NCBI RefSeq assembly: GCF_007713465.1
Contig: NZ_VMSG01000027.1
Span: forward strand, 1 to 64,000
Length of the DNA: 64,000 nucleotides
Direction of reading: 5' to 3'
Origin: Pseudomonas sp. H3(2019)
Lineage (GTDB): Bacteria > Pseudomonadota > Gammaproteobacteria > Pseudomonadales > Pseudomonadaceae
Shown: positions 24,971 through 34,357 of the stretch, one piece after another
Position numbering within the stretch: the stretch's first letter is position 1
How the letters are laid out: the number at the start of each line of letters is the position of its first letter
Translations under genes and position numbers: made by a program
The notes under the pieces: model-generated
What the model was told of the DNA's origin: nothing
The model's database searches: none
The model's input: only the letters and a program-made list of their open reading frames with translations

Positions 24971-27721
24971 TCAAGCGCCAATACGCGCTTGCGAGGCCAG
25001 GCGGTTGATCGCCCGCTCAAGCTCTTCCAGCGCCACCAGGGCTTTGGGGTCTTGTTGCTTGAGCAGGGTTTCACTGCGCTGGCAGGCCGCACGCAACTGC
25101 GGAACGCCGCAATAGCGCGTCGCCCCGTGCAGGCGGTGGACCCGTTCGATCAGGGCATTCTGGTCATTGCTTTCACGGGCGACGCGAATCGCCTCGCGAT
25201 CGGCTTCCAGTGAGGCCAGCAACATCGACAGCATGTCGGCCGCCAGATCGGCTTTGCCGGCCGCCAGGCGCAGGCCTTCATCAGGGTCGAGCACCAGCAG
25301 GTCGCTGGTGTTGCCATAAACGTCGGCCCGCTCCGGACCGAGGTTACGCAGGGCCAGCCCGGTCCACTTCAACACCACCTGCGCCAATTGGCGTTCGCTG
25401 ATCGGTTTGGTCAGGTAATCGTCCATGCCGCTTTGTAGCAAGGCGCGCTTTTCATTCGCCATCGCGTGGGCGGTGAGGGCGACGACCGGCAACGGCGTGC
25501 AATGCCGTTCGCTTTCCCATTGGCGAATCGCCTCGGTGCTTTGGCGCCCATCCATGCCCGGCATCTGCACGTCCATCAGCACCAGGTCGAAGGCTTCGGT
25601 CTGCACGGCCTTGATCGCCGCGGAACCGCTTTCGACCGCCAGCACCTTGGCGCCCATGTCTTCAAGCAGCGTCTGCACCAGCAGCAGGTTGGCCGGGTTG
25701 TCGTCGACGCAGAGTACTTTGGGCGCGCGGCTGGAAACCGGTTCGCCCGGCTCGTTGCGCAACTGACGCGGGTTGACCAGATCCGATAGTGCGCGACGCA
25801 GCTTGCGGGTGCAGGCCGGTTTGGCCTGCAACTGGCTGTGAGGGTTGGGCACCGAGAGATGGAACAGCGTCTGTTCGGTGGTCGGGCACAGCACCAGCAC
25901 TTTGCAGCCCAGGTGCTCGAGGTCCCAGATATGCTGATTCAGCCGCTCCGGCGGCATGTCGTTGGAGGTGATGCCGAGCACGGCAAGGTCGATCGCCTGC
26001 TCGGTCTGGTGCGCGCCAGTGACGCCATTGGTCAGGCTTTCGAGGGTGTTGAACGGGGTCACTTCAAGGCCGCAGTCCTCCAGCTGATGCTGCAAGGCCT
26101 GACGTGCCAGCTCGTGGTTTTCCAGCACCGCAACGCGCCGTCCGAGCAACGGTGGTCCTGGCAGGTCTTCGGCATCGTCGCGGGTTTTTGGCAGGCTCAG
26201 GCTGACCCAGAATTCCGAGCCTTCGCCCGGTGTGCTGTCGACGCCAATCTCGCCACCCATCTGCTCGATCAACCGCTTGGAGATCACCAGTCCCAGGCCG
26301 GTACCACCCGGTTGCCGCGACAACGAGTTGTCGGCCTGGCTGAAGGCCTGAAACAACGCGCGCACGTCCTGATTCGACAGGCCGATGCCGGTGTCCTGAA
26401 TGCTGATGCGCAGTTGCACGCTATCTTCGTGTTCTTCTTCAAGCATGGCGCGGGCAACGATAGTGCCTTCGCGGGTGAACTTGATCGCGTTACTCACAAG
26501 GTTGGTAAGGATCTGCTTGAGCCGCAACGGGTCACCAACCAGCGACAGCGGAGTGTCGCGGTACACCAGGCTGACCAGTTCGAGCTGTTTGGCGTGGGCG
26601 GCCGGGGCGAGGATGGTCAGGGTGTCCTGGAGCAGATCGCGCAGGTTGAACGGAATACTGTCGAGTACCAGTTTGCCAGCCTCGATTTTCGAGAAGTCGA
26701 GAATCTCGTTGATGATCCCCAGCAGGCTGTCGGCGGACTTTTCGATAGTGCCCAGGTAGTCGAGCTGACGCGGCGTCAGTTCGCTTTTTTGCAGCAAGTG
26801 GGTGAAACCGAGGATGCCATTGAGCGGGGTGCGAATCTCGTGGCTCATGTTGGCGAGGAACTCGGACTTGATCCGGCTCGCTTCCAGGGCTTCCTTGCGC
26901 GCCAGGTCCAGCTCGATGTTCTGGATCTCGATGGTTTCCAGGTTCTGCCGGACGTCTTCGGTGGCCTGATCGATGCTGTGCTGCAATTCTTCCTGAGCAT
27001 TTTGCAGGGTGCTGGCCATGCGGTTGATACCCGAGGCCAGTTCATCCAACTCCTGGCTGCCAAGCGGGGGCAGGCGGGTTTCGAGATGGCCGTCCTTGAG
27101 TTGCGCCACGGCCTGCTTGATCAGGTTCAGCGGTGTATTGATGGTGCGGCCCATACGCAATGCCAGCAGTGCGGTGCCGACCAGACCGGCGGCGATCAAC
27201 AGCACGCTGGCGAACAGGCTGCGATAACCGCGCAGCAACATGCCGTTGTGGGAGAGTTCCAGCTCGACCCAGCCCAGCAAGCGATCGGACTCATCGGGGA
27301 TCAGCTCGCCGGCCAGGTTGCGATGCCTGCCAAACACCGGCAACAGGTAACGGGTGGCGTCGTTGCTGGTGCGTTGCAGCATATGGGTGTTGTCACCAGT
27401 GGGCGCCCGGTTGAGCATCAGCGGCCCGGCGTGCGCCAGTTGCGTGCGGTCCGGCGCCAGGAACGAGACGGCGCGCACGTCCAGTTGCTCCAGTGACTGG
27501 GTCGCGATGCGCTCCAGCAGGTCGTCATTCTTGTGGCCCATGGCCGGGGCGACCAGAGGTGCCAGTTGTTCGGCGATCATTTCGCCGCGTTGCAGAAGTT
27601 GGGTTTGCAGGTCGGACTGTTGCATCCAGGTGAAGTAACCGCCCAGAACCAAGGCCATCAGGCTGGTCGGCAACAAGGTCAACAACAATACGCGACCTTT
27701 GATCCCCAGTTTCTTCAGCAC
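24971..27721 (-). CDS. gacS: Hybrid sensor kinase GacS
   Basis: GacS heads the Gac/Rsm cascade that controls secondary metabolism, biofilm and virulence in pseudomonads through GacA and small RNAs. The 916-residue protein has two membrane helices (~residues 10-31 and 170-190) bracketing a periplasmic domain. HAMP, HisKA with His294 in NMSHEIRTPLNG, and HATPase_c (NLVSNAIKFT, GGTGLGLVIS) follow. A receiver has its Asp in VLMDVQMPGMDG near 717, and a C-terminal HPt has RVHRLHGATRYCG near 863. All phosphorelay residues are intact. gacS is often mutated in laboratory lines; this copy is not. Confidence 0.97.
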   Translation of the reverse strand: MLKKLGIKGRVLLLTLLPTSLMALVLGGYFTWMQQSDLQTQLLQRGEMIAEQLAPLVAPAMGHKNDDLLERIATQSLEQLDVRAVSFLAPDRTQLAHAGPLMLNRAPTGDNTHMLQRTSNDATRYLLPVFGRHRNLAGELIPDESDRLLGWVELELSHNGMLLRGYRSLFASVLLIAAGLVGTALLALRMGRTINTPLNLIKQAVAQLKDGHLETRLPPLGSQELDELASGINRMASTLQNAQEELQHSIDQATEDVRQNLETIEIQNIELDLARKEALEASRIKSEFLANMSHEIRTPLNGILGFTHLLQKSELTPRQLDYLGTIEKSADSLLGIINEILDFSKIEAGKLVLDSIPFNLRDLLQDTLTILAPAAHAKQLELVSLVYRDTPLSLVGDPLRLKQILTNLVSNAIKFTREGTIVARAMLEEEHEDSVQLRISIQDTGIGLSNQDVRALFQAFSQADNSLSRQPGGTGLGLVISKRLIEQMGGEIGVDSTPGEGSEFWVSLSLPKTRDDAEDLPGPPLLGRRVAVLENHELARQALQHQLEDCGLEVTPFNTLESLTNGVTGAHQTEQAIDLAVLGITSNDMPPERLNQHIWDLEHLGCKVLVLCPTTEQTLFHLSVPNPHSQLQAKPACTRKLRRALSDLVNPRQLRNEPGEPVSSRAPKVLCVDDNPANLLLVQTLLEDMGAKVLAVESGSAAIKAVQTEAFDLVLMDVQMPGMDGRQSTEAIRQWESERHCTPLPVVALTAHAMANEKRALLQSGMDDYLTKPISERQLAQVVLKWTGLALRNLGPERADVYGNTSDLLVLDPDEGLRLAAGKADLAADMLSMLLASLEADREAIRVARESNDQNALIERVHRLHGATRYCGVPQLRAACQRSETLLKQQDPKALVALEELERAINRLASQARIGA

Positions 27722-27939
27722 GTCACTCTCCTGCTATCACGCTGTTTATAGATGACCGTGCGTGCATCCGGCACGCGCTACCCGCGCAGTGTAGCGATTT
27801 GCTGGCAGGCAATCCCGGCAAATTATCCGGAGCTTTGTGACGGTTTGAACGTTACGGGGGGGCAGCGACGAAAGTCGCGGGTTGCTCACTGCCGGGCAAT
27901 CTTGAATAATTAGTGATTGAGAATTACTTGCAGAAGCTA

Positions 27940-28662
27940 ATGACTCCCGTATCTATTGTCCCCCCTCGTATCCTGGCGATTGAAGACGACCTTGTATTGG
28001 GGGCACATGTTCATGAACATCTGGGGCGCTGTGGCTTTCAGGTGACCTGGTGCCAGAACGGCGAGGACGGGTTGGCGATTGCTCGCGAGCAGACCTTCGA
28101 TATCGTGCTGATGGATATTGTGCTGCCAGGCATGGATGGCCTGGCGCTATTGACCGATCTGCGGACCCGCGATTCCACCCCGGTGCTGCTGATGTCGGCA
28201 CTGGGCTCCGAAGCGGATCGCATCAGCGGTTTTCGTCAGGGTGCCGACGACTACCTGCCCAAGCCTTTCAGCATGGCCGAGTTGCGGGTGCGCATCGAAG
28301 CGATCCTGCGGCGGGTGGCCCTGGACCGTCGACATACGCGGCCAGCGATCAACGGCGACGTTCACGGCCTGCGTTTCGACGATGAACGGCGTGACGTTCA
28401 CTATGGTGAGCAGTGGGCCGGGCTGACCCGCAGCGAATACCGGCTGCTGGAAACCCTCAATCGCAGTGGCGATGAAGTGCTCGGCAAGGCTTTCCTCTAT
28501 CAGCAGGTGTTGCAGCGCGGCTACGCGCCCCACGATCGCAGCCTGGACATGCACATCAGCCAGATCCGCCGCAAACTCAAGGCCATCGGCTACTGCGAAC
28601 GAGAAGTGCGCACCGTCTGGGGCAAGGGTTATGTATTGAGTGCGCTTGATGAAGTGGTCTGA
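27940..28662 (+). CDS. OmpR-family response regulator, PirR-like
   Basis: This is a 240-residue regulator with receiver (IEDD pocket, Asp59 in VLMDIVLPGMDG, Lys in DYLPKPF) and C-terminal winged helix ending VRTVWGKGYVLS. Place between gacS and cysM matches pirR (PA0929) of P. aeruginosa, which with pirS controls the enterobactin receptor pirA. The ATG at 27940 is preferred; a GTG at 27913 adds nine residues. No pirA gene lies nearby, so its regulon is open. Confidence 0.8.
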   Translation: MTPVSIVPPRILAIEDDLVLGAHVHEHLGRCGFQVTWCQNGEDGLAIAREQTFDIVLMDIVLPGMDGLALLTDLRTRDSTPVLLMSALGSEADRISGFRQGADDYLPKPFSMAELRVRIEAILRRVALDRRHTRPAINGDVHGLRFDDERRDVHYGEQWAGLTRSEYRLLETLNRSGDEVLGKAFLYQQVLQRGYAPHDRSLDMHISQIRRKLKAIGYCEREVRTVWGKGYVLSALDEVV

Positions 28663-29389
28663 CCGGGTGGCGCCTTTGAACAACCTTGATGAACAGGCCC
28701 GCGCTTTCGCTCAAATGCCCGAACGCCGGCAAAGCACCGAGGCCTTGCCACAGCAACTGCTGTGCGACTTGTCTCATGAACTGCGCACACCGTTGAGCCG
28801 CCTGCGGGTAGCCAGCGAAAGCGAAGAGGATCTGCTGCAACTGCGCGAGCGAATCGGCCGCGAAGTCGATGGCATGCTGCGGCTGGTAGAGGACACTCTG
28901 CAACTGGTTTGGCTCGACACGCAGTGCGCGCCCTTACCGGATGAAGCGATCCAGATTCAGGCGCTTTGGGAAATGCTTACGGAAAACGCCTGCTACGAAA
29001 GCGGCTGGCCCACCGAGCAACTGCACTGCGCGGTGGAGGCTTCATGCTGGGTTCGCGGCAATCTGAATACCTTGGCCCAGGCGCTGGAAAACATCCTGCG
29101 CAATGCCATCCGCCATTCTCCGACTGGCGGCAGCGTGCGCCTCGGCGGCCAGCGCGACGGCGATTATTGGTTGCTGTGGCTCGAAGATCAGGGCGGCGGT
29201 GTTGCCGAACACGACCTGGAACGCATCTTCGACCCGTTCACCCGACTCAATGGCTCACGCCCCTGCAATGGCGGCTTTGGCCTGGGCCTGAGCATCGCGC
29301 GCAACGCGGTGCAGCGTCAGGGCGGACGCTTGTGGGCGGAGAACACGGGGCAGGGGTTGCGGCTGAATATGCGGTTGTTGGCTCATTAA
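28649..29389 (+). CDS. Truncated (soluble) histidine kinase, PirS-like
   Basis: The 246-residue kinase has HisKA (His43 in LSHELRTPLSRLR) and HATPase_c (NILRNAIRHS, DQGGGVAEHDLERIFDPF, GFGLGLSIARN) but no membrane helix or sensor domain. Only about 40 residues precede HisKA, and these may be the remains of a HAMP linker (LDEQARAFAQ). The response-regulator gene overlaps its start, so no upstream exon-like remainder can exist. A GTG at 28640 is an alternative start. Catalytic boxes are intact, so it may still work as a cytoplasmic kinase, or be decaying. Position corresponds to pirS. Confidence 0.75.
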   Translation: MKWSDRVAPLNNLDEQARAFAQMPERRQSTEALPQQLLCDLSHELRTPLSRLRVASESEEDLLQLRERIGREVDGMLRLVEDTLQLVWLDTQCAPLPDEAIQIQALWEMLTENACYESGWPTEQLHCAVEASCWVRGNLNTLAQALENILRNAIRHSPTGGSVRLGGQRDGDYWLLWLEDQGGGVAEHDLERIFDPFTRLNGSRPCNGGFGLGLSIARNAVQRQGGRLWAENTGQGLRLNMRLLAH

Positions 29390-29403
29390 TGAATGCCTCT
29401 AGG

Positions 29404-29483
29404 GACGCTCTGCATCCCGCATCTGGGCGCATGTGGCGCAGAGCGCCACGGGCTGCATTCCCACGCAGAGTGTGGGAACGATC
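29404..29483. repeat. Hairpin repeat family B, copy 6 (long form)
   Basis: GGACGCTCTGCATCCC, a GTGGCGCAGAGCGCCAC hairpin and TTCCCACGCAGAGTGTGGGAA follow in the same order as the middle and right parts of the copy at 10296. The left GATCGTTCCC arm is missing. It lies upstream of cysM. Confidence 0.8.
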
Positions 29484-29599
29484 CGAGTCAAAACCAGCGC
29501 TTATTCCCATTAGCCATAAGCACCACACTTTGCGTGATATGGCCTGCGCACGTTTGCCGGTATGATGGTCGCCCCCGCAGTCTGGATTGCGAATACGCC

Positions 29600-30502
29600 A
29601 TGACCTTGCAGTACCCCACCATCGCCGATTGCGTCGGCAACACTCCGCTGGTTCGTTTGCAGCGCCTGCCCGGCGCCACCAGCAACACCCTGCTGCTCAA
29701 GCTCGAGGGTAATAACCCGGCGGGTTCGGTCAAGGACCGTCCGGCGCTGTCGATGATTACCCGTGCCGAGCTGCGTGGGCAGATCCATGCTGGCGATACG
29801 CTGATCGAGGCGACCTCCGGCAACACCGGGATTGCCCTGGCCATGGCCGCGGCGATCAAGGGTTACAAGATGATCCTGATCATGCCCGACAACTCCAGCG
29901 CTGAACGCAAGGCTGCGATGACCGCTTATGGCGCGGAGCTGATTCTGGTCAGCCAGGAAGAGGGCATGGAAGGTGCTCGCGACCTCGCCGAGCGGATGCA
30001 GGCTGAGGGTCGCGGCAAGGTGCTCGACCAGTTTGCCAACGGCGACAACCCCGAGGCGCACTACACCGGTACTGGCCCGGAAATCTGGCGCCAGACCCAG
30101 GGCACCATTACTCATTTCATCAGTTCCATGGGCACCACGGGCACCATCATGGGTGTCTCGCGTTACCTGAAAGAACAGAATCCGGCTGTGCAGATCGTCG
30201 GTCTGCAACCAATGGAAGGCTCGGCGATTCCGGGTATCCGTCGCTGGCCGCAGGAATACCTGCCGAAGATCTATCAAGCCGATCGGGTTGACCGGATCGT
30301 CGACATGGCCCAAAGCGAAGCCGAAGACGTGACCCGTCGTCTGGCGCGCGAAGAAGGGATCTTCTGTGGCGTGTCCTCGGGCGGTGCTGTAGCCGCGATG
30401 CTGCGCCTGTCCAAAGAAGTCGAAAACGCGGTGATGGTCGCGATCATTTGTGACCGTGGCGACCGTTACTTGTCGACCGGCATTTTCGACGCACCCAACT
30501 GA
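29600..30502 (+). CDS. cysM: Cysteine synthase B (O-acetylserine sulfhydrylase)
   Basis: CysM is a PLP enzyme that makes cysteine from O-acetylserine and sulfide or thiosulfate. The 300-residue product starts MTLQYPTIADCVGNTPLVRL, has the PLP lysine in AGSVKDRPAL (~residue 40), the substrate loop EATSGNTGIALA (~70) and the phosphate-binding SSMGTTGTIMG (~175). The short C-terminal region and RRWPQEYLP are CysM rather than CysK features. The ATG is set by homology; the frame is open from 29393. The stop overlaps rlmD by 1 bp. Confidence 0.94.
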   Translation: MTLQYPTIADCVGNTPLVRLQRLPGATSNTLLLKLEGNNPAGSVKDRPALSMITRAELRGQIHAGDTLIEATSGNTGIALAMAAAIKGYKMILIMPDNSSAERKAAMTAYGAELILVSQEEGMEGARDLAERMQAEGRGKVLDQFANGDNPEAHYTGTGPEIWRQTQGTITHFISSMGTTGTIMGVSRYLKEQNPAVQIVGLQPMEGSAIPGIRRWPQEYLPKIYQADRVDRIVDMAQSEAEDVTRRLAREEGIFCGVSSGGAVAAMLRLSKEVENAVMVAIICDRGDRYLSTGIFDAPN

Positions 30503-31854
30503 TGGCCAAGCAAGAGAGAGGCCTGCGCTTCCAGCCCACTGGCGGCAGCAAGGCCCCGCAAGTCCCGACCGGCAAAAAGCAGCGCTTGACCATCGAGCGC
30601 CTGGCGAATGACGGTCGCGGTATCGCGTTTTTCGAAGGTCGTACCTGGTTCGTCATCGGTGCATTGGCCGGTGAAGAAGTCGAGGCCCGCGTCCTGGGTG
30701 CCCATGGCAAAGTCGTCGAGGCACGCACCGAGCGCGTCTTCGTCGCCAATCAAGTGCGTCGTCCGGCACCGTGCGCCCATGCCGGGCGCTGCGGTGGTTG
30801 CAGCGTGCAGCATCTGCCCCACAACGAACAGCTCGCCCTGAAACAGCGCATGCTCGCCGAGCAGCTGTCGCGAGTGGCCGGTGTCGAACCCGAGCAGTGG
30901 GCAGAGCCCTTGAGCGGTCCTGAGTTTGCCTACCGACGTCGCGCCCGGGTGGCGGTGCGTTGGGACGTGAAGACGAAAAAACTCGAAGTCGGTTTTCGTG
31001 CCGCCGGCAGCCAGGACATCGTCGGCATCAACGATTGCCCGGTGCTGGTACAGCCCTTGCAGCCGATCATGAGCGGTTTGCCGGAAATGCTCCGGCGTTT
31101 GAGCAAGCCTCAAGCGTTGGGTCATGTGGAATTGTTCGCCGGTTCATCACAGGCTTTGTTGCTACGGCACATGGCGCCACTGTCTGAAACCGACCTGAGC
31201 ATTCTCAAGGAATTCTGCGCATTCCATGACGCCCAATTGTGGCTGCATGGCGAAGGCGAGCCGCAACCGGTCGATGCCGATCAGGCGTTGGGTTACCGAC
31301 TTGAGCAATGGAATCTTGAACTGGCGTATCGCCCGGGTGACTTCATTCAGGTGAATGCCGGGGTCAATGAAGCGATGGTCGCCCAGGCGCTGGAATGGCT
31401 GAAGCCTGCCGCTGACGAACGCGTGCTCGATCTGTTCTGTGGCTTGGGTAACTTTGCCTTGCCGCTGGCGCAGAACGTCCGTGAAGTGGTAGCGGTGGAA
31501 GGTGTGCAGACCATGGTCGAGCGCGCCGCTGCGAATGCCGCTAGCAACAATCTGCATAACGCGAAGTTTTTTCAGGCCGATTTATCCCAGCCTTTGGCTG
31601 ATGCCAAATGGGCCGGCGAGGGCTTTTCTGCGGTACTCTTGGACCCACCGCGCGACGGTGCTTTCGAGGTGGTGCGCACACTCGCATCGCTGGGTGCCAA
31701 GCGCTTGGTTTATGTGTCGTGCAACCCTGCAACTTTGGCCCGCGACACGGTCGAATTGATCAAGCAGGGCTACCGGTTAAAACGTGCCGGGATCCTCGAT
31801 ATGTTTCCTCAGACGGCACATGTCGAGGCCATGGCGTTATTTGAAGCGAGCTAG
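30502..31854 (+). CDS. rlmD: 23S rRNA (uracil-1939-C5) methyltransferase RlmD
   Basis: RlmD methylates U1939 of 23S rRNA using SAM. The 450-residue protein has an N-terminal TRAM domain (~residues 15-75), iron-sulfur cysteines in CAHAGRCGGC near 92-101, the SAM loop LDLFCGLGNFALPLA (~308-322), LDPPRDGAFE near 385 and the catalytic cysteine in VSCNPATLARD near 415. It is translationally coupled to cysM (TGATG). relA follows. The order cysM-rlmD-relA-mazG is conserved in Pseudomonas. Confidence 0.95.
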   Translation: MAKQERGLRFQPTGGSKAPQVPTGKKQRLTIERLANDGRGIAFFEGRTWFVIGALAGEEVEARVLGAHGKVVEARTERVFVANQVRRPAPCAHAGRCGGCSVQHLPHNEQLALKQRMLAEQLSRVAGVEPEQWAEPLSGPEFAYRRRARVAVRWDVKTKKLEVGFRAAGSQDIVGINDCPVLVQPLQPIMSGLPEMLRRLSKPQALGHVELFAGSSQALLLRHMAPLSETDLSILKEFCAFHDAQLWLHGEGEPQPVDADQALGYRLEQWNLELAYRPGDFIQVNAGVNEAMVAQALEWLKPAADERVLDLFCGLGNFALPLAQNVREVVAVEGVQTMVERAAANAASNNLHNAKFFQADLSQPLADAKWAGEGFSAVLLDPPRDGAFEVVRTLASLGAKRLVYVSCNPATLARDTVELIKQGYRLKRAGILDMFPQTAHVEAMALFEAS

Positions 31855-31976
31855 GATGGCTCGTCAGGTCCGACCAGACCGCTCATGCATCAGCCGCTCA
31901 GCCCGGCAGGGGCGCATGAGCAACGAAGGTCAGCGATTTGACGCATTGAATCTGCGTCGTAGGGAAGGTAAGCAAG

Positions 31977-34220
31977 ATGGTACAGGTGAGAGCACACCAG
32001 CCGATCAATACCGACGGCAGTATCAATCTCGAGGCTTGGCTCGATCATGCGGTCAGTGTCGATCCGGCACTGGATCGCGAAGCCTTGAAAGAAGCCTGCG
32101 AGTTCGCTCGTCAGGCCGAACAGCAAGACAAAGCGGCGAAGAATCTCTGGGCCGAAGGCACGTCGAGTTTTCGTACGGGCCTTGAGATCGCAGAGATCCT
32201 CGCCGACCTCAAGCTCGATCAGGATTCGCTGGTCGCGGCAATTCTTTACCGTGGCGTACGCGAAGGCCATATCCAGCTGCCGGCCGTCAGCCAGCGCTTT
32301 GGCCCGGTGGTCGCCAAACTGATCGATGGCGTGCAGCGCATGGCGGCGATCAGCGCCAGCCTGAGCCCGCGCCAATCGTTGGTGCTGGGCTCTCAGGGCC
32401 AGGTGGAAAACCTGCGCAAGATGCTCGTGGCCATGGTCGACGACGTTCGCGTCGCACTGATCAAACTGGCCGAGCGCACCTGCGCGATCCGTGCGGTGAA
32501 AACTGCCGATGACGAAAAGCGCAACCGGGTCGCCCGGGAAGTCTTCGACATCTATGCGCCGCTGGCTCACCGTCTTGGCATCGGTCATATCAAATGGGAA
32601 CTGGAGGACTTGTCCTTCCGTTACCTGGAGCCTGAACAATACAAGCAGATCGCCAAGTTGCTGCACGAGCGGCGCCTTGATCGCGAGCGGTTCATCAGTG
32701 ATGTGATGAACCAGTTGCAGGCCGAATTGCAGGCCACCGGCGTCGATGCCGACATCAGCGGCCGGGCCAAACACATCTATTCGATCTGGCGCAAAATGCA
32801 GCGCAAGGGTCTGGAGTTCAGTCAGATCTACGACGTGCGCGCGGTGCGCGTGCTGGTGCCGGAAATGCGCGACTGCTACACCGCGCTGGGCATCGTCCAC
32901 ACCTTGTGGCGGCACATCCCGAAAGAATTCGACGACTATATCGCCAACCCGAAAGAGAACGGCTACCGCTCGTTGCACACGGCGGTCATCGGTCCTGAAG
33001 GCAAGGTGCTGGAAGTGCAGATCCGCACCCACGCGATGCACGAAGAGGCCGAGCTGGGCGTTTGCGCTCATTGGCGCTACAAGGGCACCGATGTCAAATC
33101 CGGCTCCAATCACTACGAAGAGAAAATCTCCTGGCTGCGTCAGGTGCTCGAGTGGCACGAAGAGCTGGGCGATATCGGTGGTCTGGCGGAACAGCTGCGG
33201 GTCGATATCGAGCCGGATCGGGTGTACATCTTCACCCCCGACGGTCACGCGATCGATTTGCCTAAAGGCGCCACACCGCTGGACTTCGCCTACCGCGTGC
33301 ACACTGAAATCGGTCACAACTGCCGTGGTGCGAAGATCAACGGGCGGATCGTCCCGCTCAACTACAGCCTGCAGACCGGTGAGCAGGTCGAGATCATCAC
33401 CAGCAAACACGGCACGCCGAGCCGCGACTGGCTGAACCCGAACCTGGGCTACATCACCACCTCGCGGGCGCGGGCGAAAATCGTTCACTGGTTCAAATTG
33501 CAGGCGCGCGACCAGAACGTCGCAGCCGGTAAAACCCTGTTCGAGCGCGAACTCAATCGCCTCGGTCTGCCGCAGGTGGATTTCGAAAAGCTGGCCGAGA
33601 AGGCCAACATGAAAACCGCCGAGGACATGTTTGCCGCGCTGGGTGCCGGCGATTTGCGCCTGGCGCAACTGGTCAACCTGGCACAGCAACTGGTCGAGCC
33701 GGAACGCGGCAACGAACAGCTGGAACTGATTCCGCGCAAAGCCACTGGCTACAAGCCGGGCAAGCGCGGCGACATCCAGATCCAGGGCGTCGGCAACCTG
33801 ATGACCCAAATGGCCGGCTGCTGCCAGCCGTTGCCGGGCGATGCGATCGTCGGTTACATCACCCAGGGTCGCGGTGTCAGTATTCACCGCCAGGACTGCG
33901 CCTCGGTGCTGCAACTGGCCGGGCGCGAGCCTGAGCGGATCATCCAGGTCAGTTGGGGCCCGGTGCCGGTGTTGACCTATCCGGTGGACATCATCATTCG
34001 TGCCTACGACCGTTCCGGTCTGCTGCGTGACGTGTCGCAAGTGCTGCTCAATGAGCGGATCAACGTGCTGGCGGTCAACACCCGCTCGAACAAAGAGGAC
34101 AACACCGCGTTGATGTCCCTGACCATCGAGATTCCGGGGCTGGACGCATTGGGGAGGTTGTTGGGGCGTATTTCCCAATTGCCGAACATCATCGAAACCC
34201 GGCGTAACCGCACCCCGTGA
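31977..34220 (+). CDS. relA: GTP pyrophosphokinase RelA
   Basis: RelA makes (p)ppGpp on ribosomes stalled with uncharged tRNA. The 747-residue protein has a degenerate HD domain (~residues 40-200), the synthetase domain (SGRAKHIYSIWRKMQRKG, YDVRAVRVLV, NPKENGYRSLHTAV; ~255-375), TGS (IFTPDGHAIDLPKGATPLDFAY, ~415), the helical and zinc-finger part (GCCQPLPGDAIVGYI, ~620) and a C-terminal ACT domain. The HD motif HD pair needed for hydrolysis is not seen, as expected for RelA rather than SpoT. AAGG lies before the ATG. Confidence 0.96.
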   Translation: MVQVRAHQPINTDGSINLEAWLDHAVSVDPALDREALKEACEFARQAEQQDKAAKNLWAEGTSSFRTGLEIAEILADLKLDQDSLVAAILYRGVREGHIQLPAVSQRFGPVVAKLIDGVQRMAAISASLSPRQSLVLGSQGQVENLRKMLVAMVDDVRVALIKLAERTCAIRAVKTADDEKRNRVAREVFDIYAPLAHRLGIGHIKWELEDLSFRYLEPEQYKQIAKLLHERRLDRERFISDVMNQLQAELQATGVDADISGRAKHIYSIWRKMQRKGLEFSQIYDVRAVRVLVPEMRDCYTALGIVHTLWRHIPKEFDDYIANPKENGYRSLHTAVIGPEGKVLEVQIRTHAMHEEAELGVCAHWRYKGTDVKSGSNHYEEKISWLRQVLEWHEELGDIGGLAEQLRVDIEPDRVYIFTPDGHAIDLPKGATPLDFAYRVHTEIGHNCRGAKINGRIVPLNYSLQTGEQVEIITSKHGTPSRDWLNPNLGYITTSRARAKIVHWFKLQARDQNVAAGKTLFERELNRLGLPQVDFEKLAEKANMKTAEDMFAALGAGDLRLAQLVNLAQQLVEPERGNEQLELIPRKATGYKPGKRGDIQIQGVGNLMTQMAGCCQPLPGDAIVGYITQGRGVSIHRQDCASVLQLAGREPERIIQVSWGPVPVLTYPVDIIIRAYDRSGLLRDVSQVLLNERINVLAVNTRSNKEDNTALMSLTIEIPGLDALGRLLGRISQLPNIIETRRNRTP

Positions 34221-34243
34221 TGATCGGTATGGGAGCTGCTTTA

Positions 34244-34333
34244 TGTGGGAGCGAGCTTGCTCGCGATGGCGGTTGTCCAGTCAACAGTTATGCTGGATGT
34301 GCCGGCCCTATCGCGAGCAAGCTCGCTCCCACA
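34244..34333. repeat. REPIN 4 (paired inverted REP sequences)
   Basis: Units at 34244-34266 and 34311-34333 have the CTTGCTCG core and TGTGGG ends outward, like REPIN 3, with a 90-nt span. It fills the gap between co-directional relA and mazG and may modulate readthrough. Confidence 0.92.
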
Positions 34334-34357
34334 TGGGTTTTGTGAAGAGATTGATAG

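Noticed and set aside
25838..27496. 552-codon open frame antisense to gacS
   Set aside because: gacS carries all its motifs; the antisense frame has only biased composition.
27895..27939. Fur-like sequence upstream of the PirR-like gene
   Set aside because: Only a partial match (GAGAATTA); not enough to claim an iron box, though the family would predict one.
31890..34178. 762-codon open frame antisense to relA
   Set aside because: Same cause as above: a shadow of relA codons without domain content.
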